Assembly (NCBI GenBank): GCA_937876245.1
Contig: CALEGP010000011.1
Location: forward strand, 1 to 33,566
Direction: 5' to 3'
Source of the DNA: an uncultured Actinomycetes bacterium
GTDB lineage: Bacteria; Actinomycetota; Actinomycetes; Nanopelagicales; Nanopelagicaceae
Length of the DNA: 33,566 nt
Positions 1-7,162 of this stretch are shown here, piece after piece. A program made the position numbers and the translations under genes. Each line of letters opens with the position of its first letter. Position 1 is the first letter of the stretch. A model generated the notes under the pieces. It was not told the DNA's origin. It worked only from the letters and a program-made list of their open reading frames with translations, and did not search any database.

Positions 1-43
1 TTGGTTTAGGTGGTTAGTAGGGGCATTTGGTTTAAGTGGTTAA
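1..43 (+). CDS. Possible 3' end of a plus-strand gene (partial)
   Basis: One plus-strand frame is open from base 2 and reads WFRWLVGAFGLSG before tandem stops TAA TAG at 41-46. The residues are hydrophobic, like a C-terminal membrane tail. A strong hairpin follows 13 nt later, as expected after a gene end. In mycobacteria an ABC1/UbiB-type kinase gene (Rv3197), whose family often ends in hydrophobic helices, converges on uvrD2. That makes such a neighbour possible here, but 13 codons cannot prove it. The same bases form an imperfect direct repeat, so the open frame could be coincidental. Confidence 0.25.
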   Translation, partial: WFRWLVGAFGLSG

Positions 44-46
44 TAG
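1..46. repeat. Imperfect 20-nt direct repeat (two copies, 26-nt period)
   Basis: Bases 1-20 (TTGGTTTAGGTGGTTAGTAG) and 27-46 (TTGGTTTAAGTGGTTAATAG) match at 18 of 20 positions; both differences are G to A. The copies start 26 nt apart. They lie at the window edge, so further copies to the left cannot be excluded. They may be part of a coding tail or a short tandem repeat before the terminator. Confidence 0.6.
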
Positions 47-49
47 AAA

Positions 50-90
50 AGCAAAAGGGCCGCGAATCCTTTGAAAGGATTTGCGGCCCT
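50..90 (-). terminator. Strong intrinsic terminator, probably bidirectional
   Basis: Bases 57-89 form a near-perfect hairpin. The outer arm GGGCCGC pairs with GCGGCCC, there is one mismatch, and AATCC pairs with GGATT around a small loop. Read on the minus strand the stem is followed by TTTTGCTTTT, a classic T-tract. It would end the transcript of the 59-codon ORF at 109-288 and possibly of uvrD2. On the plus strand it is followed by a weaker GGGGCTTTT, so it may also serve a gene arriving from the left. Confidence 0.85.
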
Positions 91-108
91 GGGGCTTTTC
101 GCTATCGG

Positions 109-288
109 TTAGCCGATAGAGCTCCAGGATCCGCGTTCTGCATAGGCTGCGTAATTAGCAACGAAGGCAAAATGCTTATGTGTTGATGGCTTGGTTGTAA
201 CAAATGCCTCAACAAGCAAAGAAGTACGCCAGTTAGCGAGCGCAGCAAAACTGCTGGTCTCGGTGATTAGAGCGACTTGTTGGGACAT
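109..288 (-). CDS. Hypothetical 59-residue protein downstream of uvrD2
   Basis: This ORF of 59 codons runs from ATG at 288 to TAA at 109, starting 53 nt after the uvrD2 stop. The product starts MSQQVALITETSSFAALANW and ends GSWSSIG. It has no cysteine, no signal peptide and no clear transmembrane segment. An in-frame TGA a few codons upstream leaves this ATG as the natural start; no good Shine-Dalgarno precedes it. The strong terminator sits about 20 nt after its stop, so the ORF fills the space between uvrD2 and the transcript end. That placement is the main argument that it is real. I do not recognise the family; it is not WhiB7 or mycoredoxin, which lie near uvrD2 in mycobacteria and need cysteines. 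Confidence 0.5.
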   Translation of the reverse strand: MSQQVALITETSSFAALANWRTSLLVEAFVTTKPSTHKHFAFVANYAAYAERGSWSSIG

Positions 289-341
289 GTCGCAAAGGGT
301 AACTCAGGCTACGCAGTCGGCGCAAGTGAATTAATTCTCGC

Positions 342-2012
342 TTAAGAGTCCAGTAAACCTGTCAGAAAGGGGCTGGCGGTTCCAGAGTATGAAAGGTGGA
401 GTTCAGATTTGGCCCTGGTTAAGCCCACGTAGAAAAGACGACGCTCTTCGGCAATATCGGTTCCCATCGGCAAAATTCCATCTGAAATACCTGCTAGAAA
501 TACATGATCCCATTCCAGCCCTTTTGCTGAGTGCAACGTTGCCAGTACAACCCCGGGAAGGGTTGGCGGATTATTCTGTTCAGCTCGATCTTCTAATTCA
601 CGAAGTAGGGTCCGAAGTGAAGTGGGAGAGCTATTTAGCGTTGTGCCTTCCTCTCTCATAGTTCTAGCCAGCGCTAGAAATGCATGTACATAGTCAGTTT
701 CACCAAATGGGCGCAAGACTGAAACCAAATCACCATACCAATCTCCACCTTCGGATGGCAGAACCGATGCACTGCGAATCACTCTCATGGCATCTCGAAC
801 ATCGGTACGTTCGAAGAACTTTTCTGATGTCTTAATCTGTGAATCGATTTTAGCGGCGCGAAGTTCCCTTTCAAGAATATCTAATTGCGAATTTGTTCTA
901 GTCAAGATTGCAACTTCAATATGATCCCCAGTCCGGGCCCGAAGCTCGACAATTTTCTTCGCAATCGCGCTCGCTTCAAGCGCTGCTGATTCGAATTTAG
1001 AGATTTGTGGTTTCGCGCCGTGATCATTCATCGATGCCAGTTCGTGGCCATGTTCGCCGATCATGCCACCTTGTCGCAAAATAGCATTCGCAGTTCCAAT
1101 AATTTCCGGTGTCGACCGGTAGCCCCGAGATAAGCGAATTACTTGAGCCTTTGGATAACGCTTGGTAAACCCAAGAAGGAATGCCGAACTCGCACCTGCA
1201 AATGAGTAAATTGTTTGAGCAGCGTCGCCCACAACGCAAATATCTTCGCGATTGCCTACCCACAAATTAAGCAAACGCTGTTGAAGCGGAGATACATCTT
1301 GATATTCATCAACAGTAAAATACCTAAACTGATCTCGAATCCGCTCACGTACATCTCGATCTTCTTCGAGCATTCCGACTGTAAGTAGAAGTACGTCTTC
1401 AAAATCAATGGCTCGCTCTTGATGTTTTAGCGTTTCATAAGCTTGATAAACTTTTGAAATATCCTCGAAATTTGTTTTATCGTTTTTGTTATTTGGAATA
1501 CGACTTGTTCTTCCAGCTTTGAGCGCCGATTCGACATACTCATCAGGTGAAATCTCCAAAACCTTTGCCCACTCAATTTCACTTGCAATCTCGCGCAACG
1601 TTGAAGTTTGTGGGGCTAATGAGGAATCTGTGCGATTGAGAGCTTCGGCAATAGCTCCCGATTTCATTGTTAAAAGTGAGGGGAATGAGCCGCCAAATGA
1701 GTAGGGCCAGAAATACATTAACTGTTTTATGGCTGCTGAGTGAAAAGTCCTTGCCGTTGCATTTGGAATACCAAGACCACGAAGTCTCGCCCTCATCTCA
1801 CCTGCTGCTCGAGCCGTAAAAGTCAAAGCTAAAGTCTTGCTCGGGTCAGTTACGCCAATTGCTATTGCATAAGCAATCCGATGGGTTATGACTCTAGTTT
1901 TTCCAGTTCCTGCTCCTGCGACAACGCAGACCGGCCCGCGCACAGCCGTAACAACTTCGCGCTGCTCTGGATCTAGAGCTTCAAGTATCTGATCCGAACT
2001 GATTGCTGGCAT
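342..2012 (-). CDS. uvrD2: UvrD2-like superfamily 1 DNA helicase, short form
   Basis: This is an ATP-dependent SF1A helicase of the UvrD/PcrA/Rep family that would unwind DNA 3'-5' in repair. Seen in 556 residues: Q-motif DPEQREVV near 14-21, Walker A GAGTGKT at 33-39, motif II DEYQD at 235-239, motif III GDAAQTIYSFAGA at 262-274, motif V TLHSAKGLEW near 490 and motif VI RRLFYVGLTRAK near 525. The GPVCVVAGAGTGKTR start and GDAAQTIYSF match the actinobacterial UvrD2 type. Mycobacterial UvrD2 is about 700 residues and carries a C-terminal HRDC domain and a tetracysteine motif. This protein stops about 25 residues after motif VI and has neither. Its ATG follows the nudC stop with no gap (TAGATG), and GGAG at 2019-2022 gives a proper ribosome site, so the two are co-transcribed. 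Confidence 0.92.
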   Translation of the reverse strand: MPAISSDQILEALDPEQREVVTAVRGPVCVVAGAGTGKTRVITHRIAYAIAIGVTDPSKTLALTFTARAAGEMRARLRGLGIPNATARTFHSAAIKQLMYFWPYSFGGSFPSLLTMKSGAIAEALNRTDSSLAPQTSTLREIASEIEWAKVLEISPDEYVESALKAGRTSRIPNNKNDKTNFEDISKVYQAYETLKHQERAIDFEDVLLLTVGMLEEDRDVRERIRDQFRYFTVDEYQDVSPLQQRLLNLWVGNREDICVVGDAAQTIYSFAGASSAFLLGFTKRYPKAQVIRLSRGYRSTPEIIGTANAILRQGGMIGEHGHELASMNDHGAKPQISKFESAALEASAIAKKIVELRARTGDHIEVAILTRTNSQLDILERELRAAKIDSQIKTSEKFFERTDVRDAMRVIRSASVLPSEGGDWYGDLVSVLRPFGETDYVHAFLALARTMREEGTTLNSSPTSLRTLLRELEDRAEQNNPPTLPGVVLATLHSAKGLEWDHVFLAGISDGILPMGTDIAEERRLFYVGLTRAKSELHLSYSGTASPFLTGLLDS

Positions 2013-2948
2013 CTATCTCTCCAATAAATCTTTAATATCGGCGCCACTCTTTTGATACCAAAATTCAATCATCTTTCGTGCAACGCTCATGCTTGGTGGC
2101 AGAGTAAGAGATTGATTAGCAATTGAGCTCTTCATCTCTTCACGAGTCAACCAACGAACTTCGACGATCTCTTCACCATCGGCAAGTGCTGAATCTGGGT
2201 TTAATGCAATAGCTGCAAATGAAATCATAATCGAGGCCGGGAATGGCCAAGGTTGTGATCCCAAATAGGAAATTTGTTTTAGCTCAATTCCCGACTCTTC
2301 AGAAACTTCTCGCAGGACAGTCTGCTCAAAAGACTCCCCTGGTTCAACAAATCCGGCAAAACAAGAGAACCTATTGTCCGGCCAAATTTTCTGGCGACCT
2401 AATAAAACTCTATCTTGGCTATCATTTACCAGAACAATTACAGCGCCGTCGGTTCTTGGGTAATGTTCAGAACCATCTACCGAACACTTGCGAAGCGAAC
2501 CCCCATTAGCGCTATCTGTTAACGCCCCGCATCTTGAGCAATGCGGATGCGAATGGTGCCAATTAGCAATTGCTTGCGAATGAATCGCTAGGCCCATCTC
2601 CAATTCATTTAGGTAATCCCCTAACCCCCTAAGCGTCTGATAGTCCTCTAGTAATTCAAAACTTTCGAAATCCACTGCATCGCTGCACCAAGCAAAATAT
2701 GGGACATTATTATCAATTCCTAGAAAAAGTTCTTCACCGGGTGCAAAAATTTTCGATTTACGCATCACTTCAATTTCTGAGGCGCTTTGGAAATCAATTG
2801 CATGGTCTTTTTTCACTCTAAATTTTCCTGAGGAAAAATGTAATATTTTTGCTCTGCCCCAAAGTCGAGAAAGTTCCTCTGAGTTTGTACGAAGCTCGCC
2901 TCTACGATTTACGGCGGCGCTAGCCAATGGCAACTTCAAAACATTCAT
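2013..2948 (-). CDS. nudC: NAD(H) pyrophosphatase / NAD-RNA decapping Nudix hydrolase NudC
   Basis: NudC hydrolyses NAD(H) to NMN(H) and AMP and, in characterised homologues, removes NAD caps from RNA. In 311 residues I see an N-terminal domain, a zinc ribbon region with C137, C140 and C155, and a complete Nudix box at 199-221 (G199, E205, R213-E214, E217-E218, G220). The family signature SQPWPFP follows at 231-237 and separates NudC from other Nudix enzymes. The position expected for a fourth zinc cysteine (158, CxxC spacing) is Asp. The gene order adnB-nudC-uvrD2 is that of mycobacteria, except that an unrelated gene sits between adnB and nudC here. A TAAGGT box 6 nt before the ATG suggests a leaderless mRNA that continues into uvrD2. 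Confidence 0.95.
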   Translation of the reverse strand: MNVLKLPLASAAVNRRGELRTNSEELSRLWGRAKILHFSSGKFRVKKDHAIDFQSASEIEVMRKSKIFAPGEELFLGIDNNVPYFAWCSDAVDFESFELLEDYQTLRGLGDYLNELEMGLAIHSQAIANWHHSHPHCSRCGALTDSANGGSLRKCSVDGSEHYPRTDGAVIVLVNDSQDRVLLGRQKIWPDNRFSCFAGFVEPGESFEQTVLREVSEESGIELKQISYLGSQPWPFPASIMISFAAIALNPDSALADGEEIVEVRWLTREEMKSSIANQSLTLPPSMSVARKMIEFWYQKSGADIKDLLER

Positions 2949-2954
2949 TCGTAG

Positions 2955-2960
2955 ACCTTA
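2955..2960 (-). promoter_or_regulatory. Leaderless-type -10 box for nudC-uvrD2
   Basis: TAAGGT on the minus strand fits TAnnnT and is separated by 6 nt (CTACGA) from the nudC ATG, so transcription should begin at or next to the start codon. No Shine-Dalgarno is present. It is half of a divergent pair with the box at 3013-3018. Confidence 0.65.
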
Positions 2961-3012
2961 CTAGGGCAGGCAAATCGCAGAGAATCACAGAGAAACGCCC
3001 AGAAAATGGCTA

Positions 3013-3018
3013 TAAAGT
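3013..3018 (+). promoter_or_regulatory. Leaderless-type -10 box for the EEP-family gene
   Basis: TAAAGT fits TAnnnT and lies 6 nt (GCCTAG) before the ATG at 3025. An overlapping TATAAA at 3011-3016 would also be a good -10. No Shine-Dalgarno is visible. Confidence 0.65.
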
Positions 3019-3024
3019 GCCTAG

Positions 3025-3903
3025 ATGCGACTGACTTCGTGGAACTTGCTACACGGACAAGTAGTCAGTGATCAAGGTGCGCCTGCTGGCGAGAGCCCCC
3101 ATTCACGGGCCACGGATTTGAGTGGAGTTGAGAATTTGAAGGAGCTCGCGGCAGATCTTAAATTCGCCCCTGGTGACTTTATTCTTGGGGTTCAGGAAGT
3201 TGATGCCAACCAGCCTCGCTCCAGTGGAATATCCCAAGTTGATGTCCTTGCCAAATTACTTGATGCAAACGATTTTGGCTATCTGCGATGCGTTATTGGA
3301 ACTCCAGGAGTGGCTTGGCGCAAGTTACAAAAAAATGAGGAAAGGTTGATTACAAATTCCAGCCCCACGCCATCCCATGCACAAAGCCTGCAACCCTCAT
3401 ATGGAATCGGACTAATTACAAATATTGAAGTTTTGAATTGGCAGGTTCTATCACTTGGCAAATCTCCAATTGGTCTGCCGCTTGCCTTTCCTACTGATGA
3501 TGCTAAGAGAGGGAGCCGCAAAAAGAGGCTTCGATTGATTTACATAAAAGACGAACCACGATTTGCGCTAGCGGCACAGTTAGCTAATGGCTACACCGTT
3601 GCAAATGCCCATCTCTCATTTGTTCCAATCATTAACTTGATACAGCTTTGGCGGCTGAAACGTTGGTTGGCAAAAATGCCGGGAGAACATATTTTGCTTG
3701 GTGATTTAAATCTGCCATTTGGCATTCCGACAATATTTTCAAAATGGCAATCTTTGGCAAGCGCTCCGACTTATCCATCATGGAATCCCAAACTCAAATT
3801 TGATTATATTCTCAGCAAGAATTTAATAAACAAAAAGCTGAGCCAAATTGATCTTGAAAGTAAATTTAGTGATCACTTGCCAGTAACTATAGAGATCAAC
3901 TGA
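3025..3903 (+). CDS. Endonuclease/exonuclease/phosphatase (EEP) family protein
   Basis: This is a 292-residue metal-dependent hydrolase of the DNase I / exonuclease III fold; whether the substrate is DNA, RNA or a phosphoester is not readable from sequence. Family motifs appear in order: N7 in SWNLLHG, E58 in GVQEVD, H196 in NAHLS, D227 and N229 in LLGDLNLPF, D260 in FDYILS, and D283-H284 in SDHLPV at the extreme C terminus. All expected catalytic positions are therefore present. There is no signal peptide, so it is probably cytoplasmic. It is the only plus-strand gene in a minus-strand DNA-repair block, diverges from nudC, and its last 31 nt overlap the 3' end of adnB. The neighbourhood suggests but does not prove a repair role. 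Confidence 0.88.
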   Translation: MRLTSWNLLHGQVVSDQGAPAGESPHSRATDLSGVENLKELAADLKFAPGDFILGVQEVDANQPRSSGISQVDVLAKLLDANDFGYLRCVIGTPGVAWRKLQKNEERLITNSSPTPSHAQSLQPSYGIGLITNIEVLNWQVLSLGKSPIGLPLAFPTDDAKRGSRKKRLRLIYIKDEPRFALAAQLANGYTVANAHLSFVPIINLIQLWRLKRWLAKMPGEHILLGDLNLPFGIPTIFSKWQSLASAPTYPSWNPKLKFDYILSKNLINKKLSQIDLESKFSDHLPVTIEIN

Positions 3904-6900
3904 TCTTCATTTAGTAAGTCTGCCGGGCGAATGCTTTGATTTGAACCTATGTAATGAAAAGCGGCGCTGATATTTTCGACAGGTACCCCAAAAAGTTTTG
4001 AATAGGCAATTCGATACATTGCTAATTGCACGGCCGCAGCTTCTAAATCATCCCCGCTCTTACTTTTGCCAGTTTTCCAATCTATGACTTCATATTTGCC
4101 ACCGCTCTCATAGACGGCATCAATCCGGCCCCGAAGCAGAACCCCACCCAAAACTGTTTCAAATGGCACTTCAATTCCGCCTGGAGCCGGATCTCGTTTG
4201 GCCCACTCGCTCGCAAGCCATTTCTCTTTTAATTCTGCTAGCGGTAAATCATCAGGAGCAAATTCAGAGATATCGAGAGCATCCTCATCCAAAATTTGCG
4301 GATCTTTGTACTGTGATTCGATCCAGAGGTGGAATGCGGTTCCTCGTCTTGCATATGTGTCGATGTGATTAGGCATTGGGCGCCTAATATTTAGCGCCAG
4401 CTCTTCGGGGCTCCTTGCCAGGTTTACAAGAGTTGATACCGACATCCGAGTTGGCAGATTTACCAAAATACTTTTTTTATTTCTGCCTACTTCGGCAATC
4501 AGGGCGATTGCATCGTTGATTAGATTTACCTCCTCCGCTCCTCCAATATCTTTTACTTCGCGTAGATTCGTAAAACCAGTAACACTGGAAAGGTAATTTA
4601 CTGATTGACCTACTTGCTCAGATCGGTGAGAGCGAATTGGCCAAGTTCCGGTACGTGGATTTGTCCGAGTCGGATTTTCCGAAGTTGGTTTTGCCATCGA
4701 ATAAATCCTATTTTCTGCGCCCGGGCTATAGCCAGTATCGACAATATTTTCGACCAGAGCGTAAAGCTCGCTGGCATCAACGCTATCCATTCCAGTACCA
4801 AACCAGGATGCTGTACAAATTAAATTACTTTTTGCCCGCGTAAATGCCACATAGGCCAGGCGCCATTCTTCCTCCTCGCGCCTTTTTTTCCAGGACTCTT
4901 TAACACTATCAAGTGCCCGTCTTACCTCTACATGTTTCGGCGAATTCGTCGGGAACTCGAAATCATCAAACTCTGCAGAATCACCACGCAAGGAAATTGG
5001 CAAAGCCCCAGAATTTGCAGTCCAGAGATCGAGTCCTCTGCCCGAGTTGGGAAAGTTTTTACTGACCAAACCTGGAACTGCGACAAAGTCCCATTCACAG
5101 CCTTTTGCAGCATGAATTGTAAGAATTTGGACCGCGTGCTTATTGGCGGGGACCGAAACTGGCTTTAAACCAGCTTCCTCTGAGTCGGCAATATGCAACC
5201 ATTCCAAAAATGTAGAGATCGTTCCTCCGCTACGTTGAAACTTTGCCGCCTCATCTAAAAATGCGTCAAGATGTTTTCTGCCTTGAGCAAAACCATCTCG
5301 TACCATGACTTCGGTATCGAGAAAAAGAAAACGTTCTGCCTCCATGATCGCATCCGTAATCGATCCAACCAAGTGCCTTCGAAGCTCTCGCAGCTCCTTT
5401 GAGAAATTCAACAGCCTTTGGTAACCGACTTCAGAGAAGTTGGCCCTCGGCGCTTTCTCGAAAACTTCCAGCGCTTCAATAGCGCTGCCGATGGCAAAAT
5501 CTTCCCTCTCCAACAACTCCGAGTTTGGCGCCATCATCAAATTACTCACACTTTTACTCAGAGATTCATCGAAATCCACAACAAGTGATCGCGAGAACTT
5601 ACCAAGTGCCGCCAGGTCTTTTGCACCCAAAGCCAATCTTGGCCCAACTAGCAAACGCATTAGCGAGCTACCGCTTTCGGGAAAAGTTAAAGTTCGAAGC
5701 AGCGCTAGAATATCGGCAACTTCTGGTACGTGAATCAACCCACCGAGCCCCACAACTTCCACTGGTATATCCATGCCACGAAGTGCTTGCTCAATTTCAG
5801 CAATATATTTCCTGGAACGGACTAACACCGCGAAAGTTTGTGGCTCACTGGGGTCCTGAGTACGTTCTGGCGCAAACCAGTACTTAGCGAAATGTTCGGC
5901 AATGCCTTGGGCTTCCATTGAAAGCGTTTCGTACTGACCACAGAACAAATCCCCTTTATCGGCGCCTGGTCGCAACTTGAGGCGCTTAACGCTTGCTGCT
6001 TGCTTACCGCGCCCAACGATAAGCTCGCCAATTTTATCGACTGCCCTATTTGCAATTACTAGAATATTTTCATCATTTCGCCAGGTAGTCAGCAAGTTGT
6101 GTTCTAAGCATTCATTTTTTGAATTTCCAACAAAGTGCCTGCCGAAGTTATCTAGCGTTTGAGCACTTGCGCTACGCCACCCGTAAATGGCTTGGTTTGG
6201 GTCTCCTACTGCTGTTACTGGATGCCCGTCGCCAAAGAGAGAAGACAGAAACTTAACTTGGCTCACTGATGTATCTTGATACTCATCCAATAGAACAATT
6301 CGATATTTGGCTCGTTCAGCTTCGATTACTTCATTTGCGAAACCACCATATTCTCCGCTAACTAATTTAGCGGCCAATGACATTTGATCATTAAAAGTCA
6401 AAAGTCCGCGCTCGAAGCGATAATTTTCATATTCCTCAATCATTGGAAGAATAGCCAAACGTTCTCTTAATGAAGCGTTTAGTTCTCGAACTGGGTCATT
6501 AGATTTTGTATCAGAAATTGTAGAAAATTTATCAAGAATTGCCTCGCAGTAGTTGCGCACTTCGACAGTTGTTCTTCCGTGTTCACCGAGAGATGCAGAC
6601 AGGGCCATTACTTTGTCGACGATCGTTTTTGCTGAATGAGTAATTTCTCCGCCATTGGATTCAAAATTGTTAACAATATTACTTGCGATTTGCCACGCTG
6701 CTGCCTCTCCAATGGGCTCGGGAGTTGCATCAATTCCCATACGAATCGAGTGCTCCGCCAGTACTCGCCCGGCATATGAGTGATATGTTGAAACGTTAAC
6801 TGCAATGTCTACGGTTGAATTAGTTCTTACATCTACCGGCAAAAGCCCCACGGTGCGAAGCTGACGCAACCGCTTTCGAATTCTGGAAGTTAATTCACCT

Positions 6901-7160
6901 GAAGCTTTTCGCGTAAAAGTTAGACCCAGAATCTCATCAGGTCGGACTATGCCATTTGCAACTAACCAGAGAACGCGCGCACTCATGGTTTCAGTTTTTC
7001 CAGAGCCGGCCCCAGCAATCACAACTGTCGGTCCAAAATGGCGCGACTCAATAATCGAAATCTGTTCACTGCTTGGTCCCTTAAATTTTGGGTCCACCGT
7101 TCGCAAGGCATCGCCAATATCTTTTGCTGAATAGCGAATGACTGAACTCGAGATTTCCAT
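3873..7160 (-). CDS. adnB: AdnB-like helicase-nuclease subunit
   Basis: AdnB pairs with AdnA in the actinobacterial motor-nuclease that resects double-strand breaks, the counterpart of RecBCD and AddAB. In 1095 residues: Walker A GAGSGKT at 50-56, motif Ia TFTRKASGEL at 81-90, motif II DEYQD at 292-296, motif III GDPNQAIYGWRSAS at 319-332, TIHAAKGCEWD in motif V and RLAYVAFTRAKS in motif VI. A RecB-type nuclease domain ends the protein, with D1014, the IDWK motif (D1027, K1029) and a following QLAMY. I find no terminal iron-sulphur cysteine set, unlike AdnA. Length is close to mycobacterial AdnB. The ATG is 2 nt after the adnA stop, so they form one operon; the 3' end overlaps the convergent EEP gene by 31 nt. 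Confidence 0.93.
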   Translation of the reverse strand: MEISSSVIRYSAKDIGDALRTVDPKFKGPSSEQISIIESRHFGPTVVIAGAGSGKTETMSARVLWLVANGIVRPDEILGLTFTRKASGELTSRIRKRLRQLRTVGLLPVDVRTNSTVDIAVNVSTYHSYAGRVLAEHSIRMGIDATPEPIGEAAAWQIASNIVNNFESNGGEITHSAKTIVDKVMALSASLGEHGRTTVEVRNYCEAILDKFSTISDTKSNDPVRELNASLRERLAILPMIEEYENYRFERGLLTFNDQMSLAAKLVSGEYGGFANEVIEAERAKYRIVLLDEYQDTSVSQVKFLSSLFGDGHPVTAVGDPNQAIYGWRSASAQTLDNFGRHFVGNSKNECLEHNLLTTWRNDENILVIANRAVDKIGELIVGRGKQAASVKRLKLRPGADKGDLFCGQYETLSMEAQGIAEHFAKYWFAPERTQDPSEPQTFAVLVRSRKYIAEIEQALRGMDIPVEVVGLGGLIHVPEVADILALLRTLTFPESGSSLMRLLVGPRLALGAKDLAALGKFSRSLVVDFDESLSKSVSNLMMAPNSELLEREDFAIGSAIEALEVFEKAPRANFSEVGYQRLLNFSKELRELRRHLVGSITDAIMEAERFLFLDTEVMVRDGFAQGRKHLDAFLDEAAKFQRSGGTISTFLEWLHIADSEEAGLKPVSVPANKHAVQILTIHAAKGCEWDFVAVPGLVSKNFPNSGRGLDLWTANSGALPISLRGDSAEFDDFEFPTNSPKHVEVRRALDSVKESWKKRREEEEWRLAYVAFTRAKSNLICTASWFGTGMDSVDASELYALVENIVDTGYSPGAENRIYSMAKPTSENPTRTNPRTGTWPIRSHRSEQVGQSVNYLSSVTGFTNLREVKDIGGAEEVNLINDAIALIAEVGRNKKSILVNLPTRMSVSTLVNLARSPEELALNIRRPMPNHIDTYARRGTAFHLWIESQYKDPQILDEDALDISEFAPDDLPLAELKEKWLASEWAKRDPAPGGIEVPFETVLGGVLLRGRIDAVYESGGKYEVIDWKTGKSKSGDDLEAAAVQLAMYRIAYSKLFGVPVENISAAFHYIGSNQSIRPADLLNEDQLISIVTGK

Positions 7161-7162
7161 AA

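Noticed and set aside
109-288. WhiB7 or a detached HRDC domain downstream of uvrD2
   Set aside because: The 59-residue product has no cysteine for WhiB and is too short and dissimilar for HRDC.
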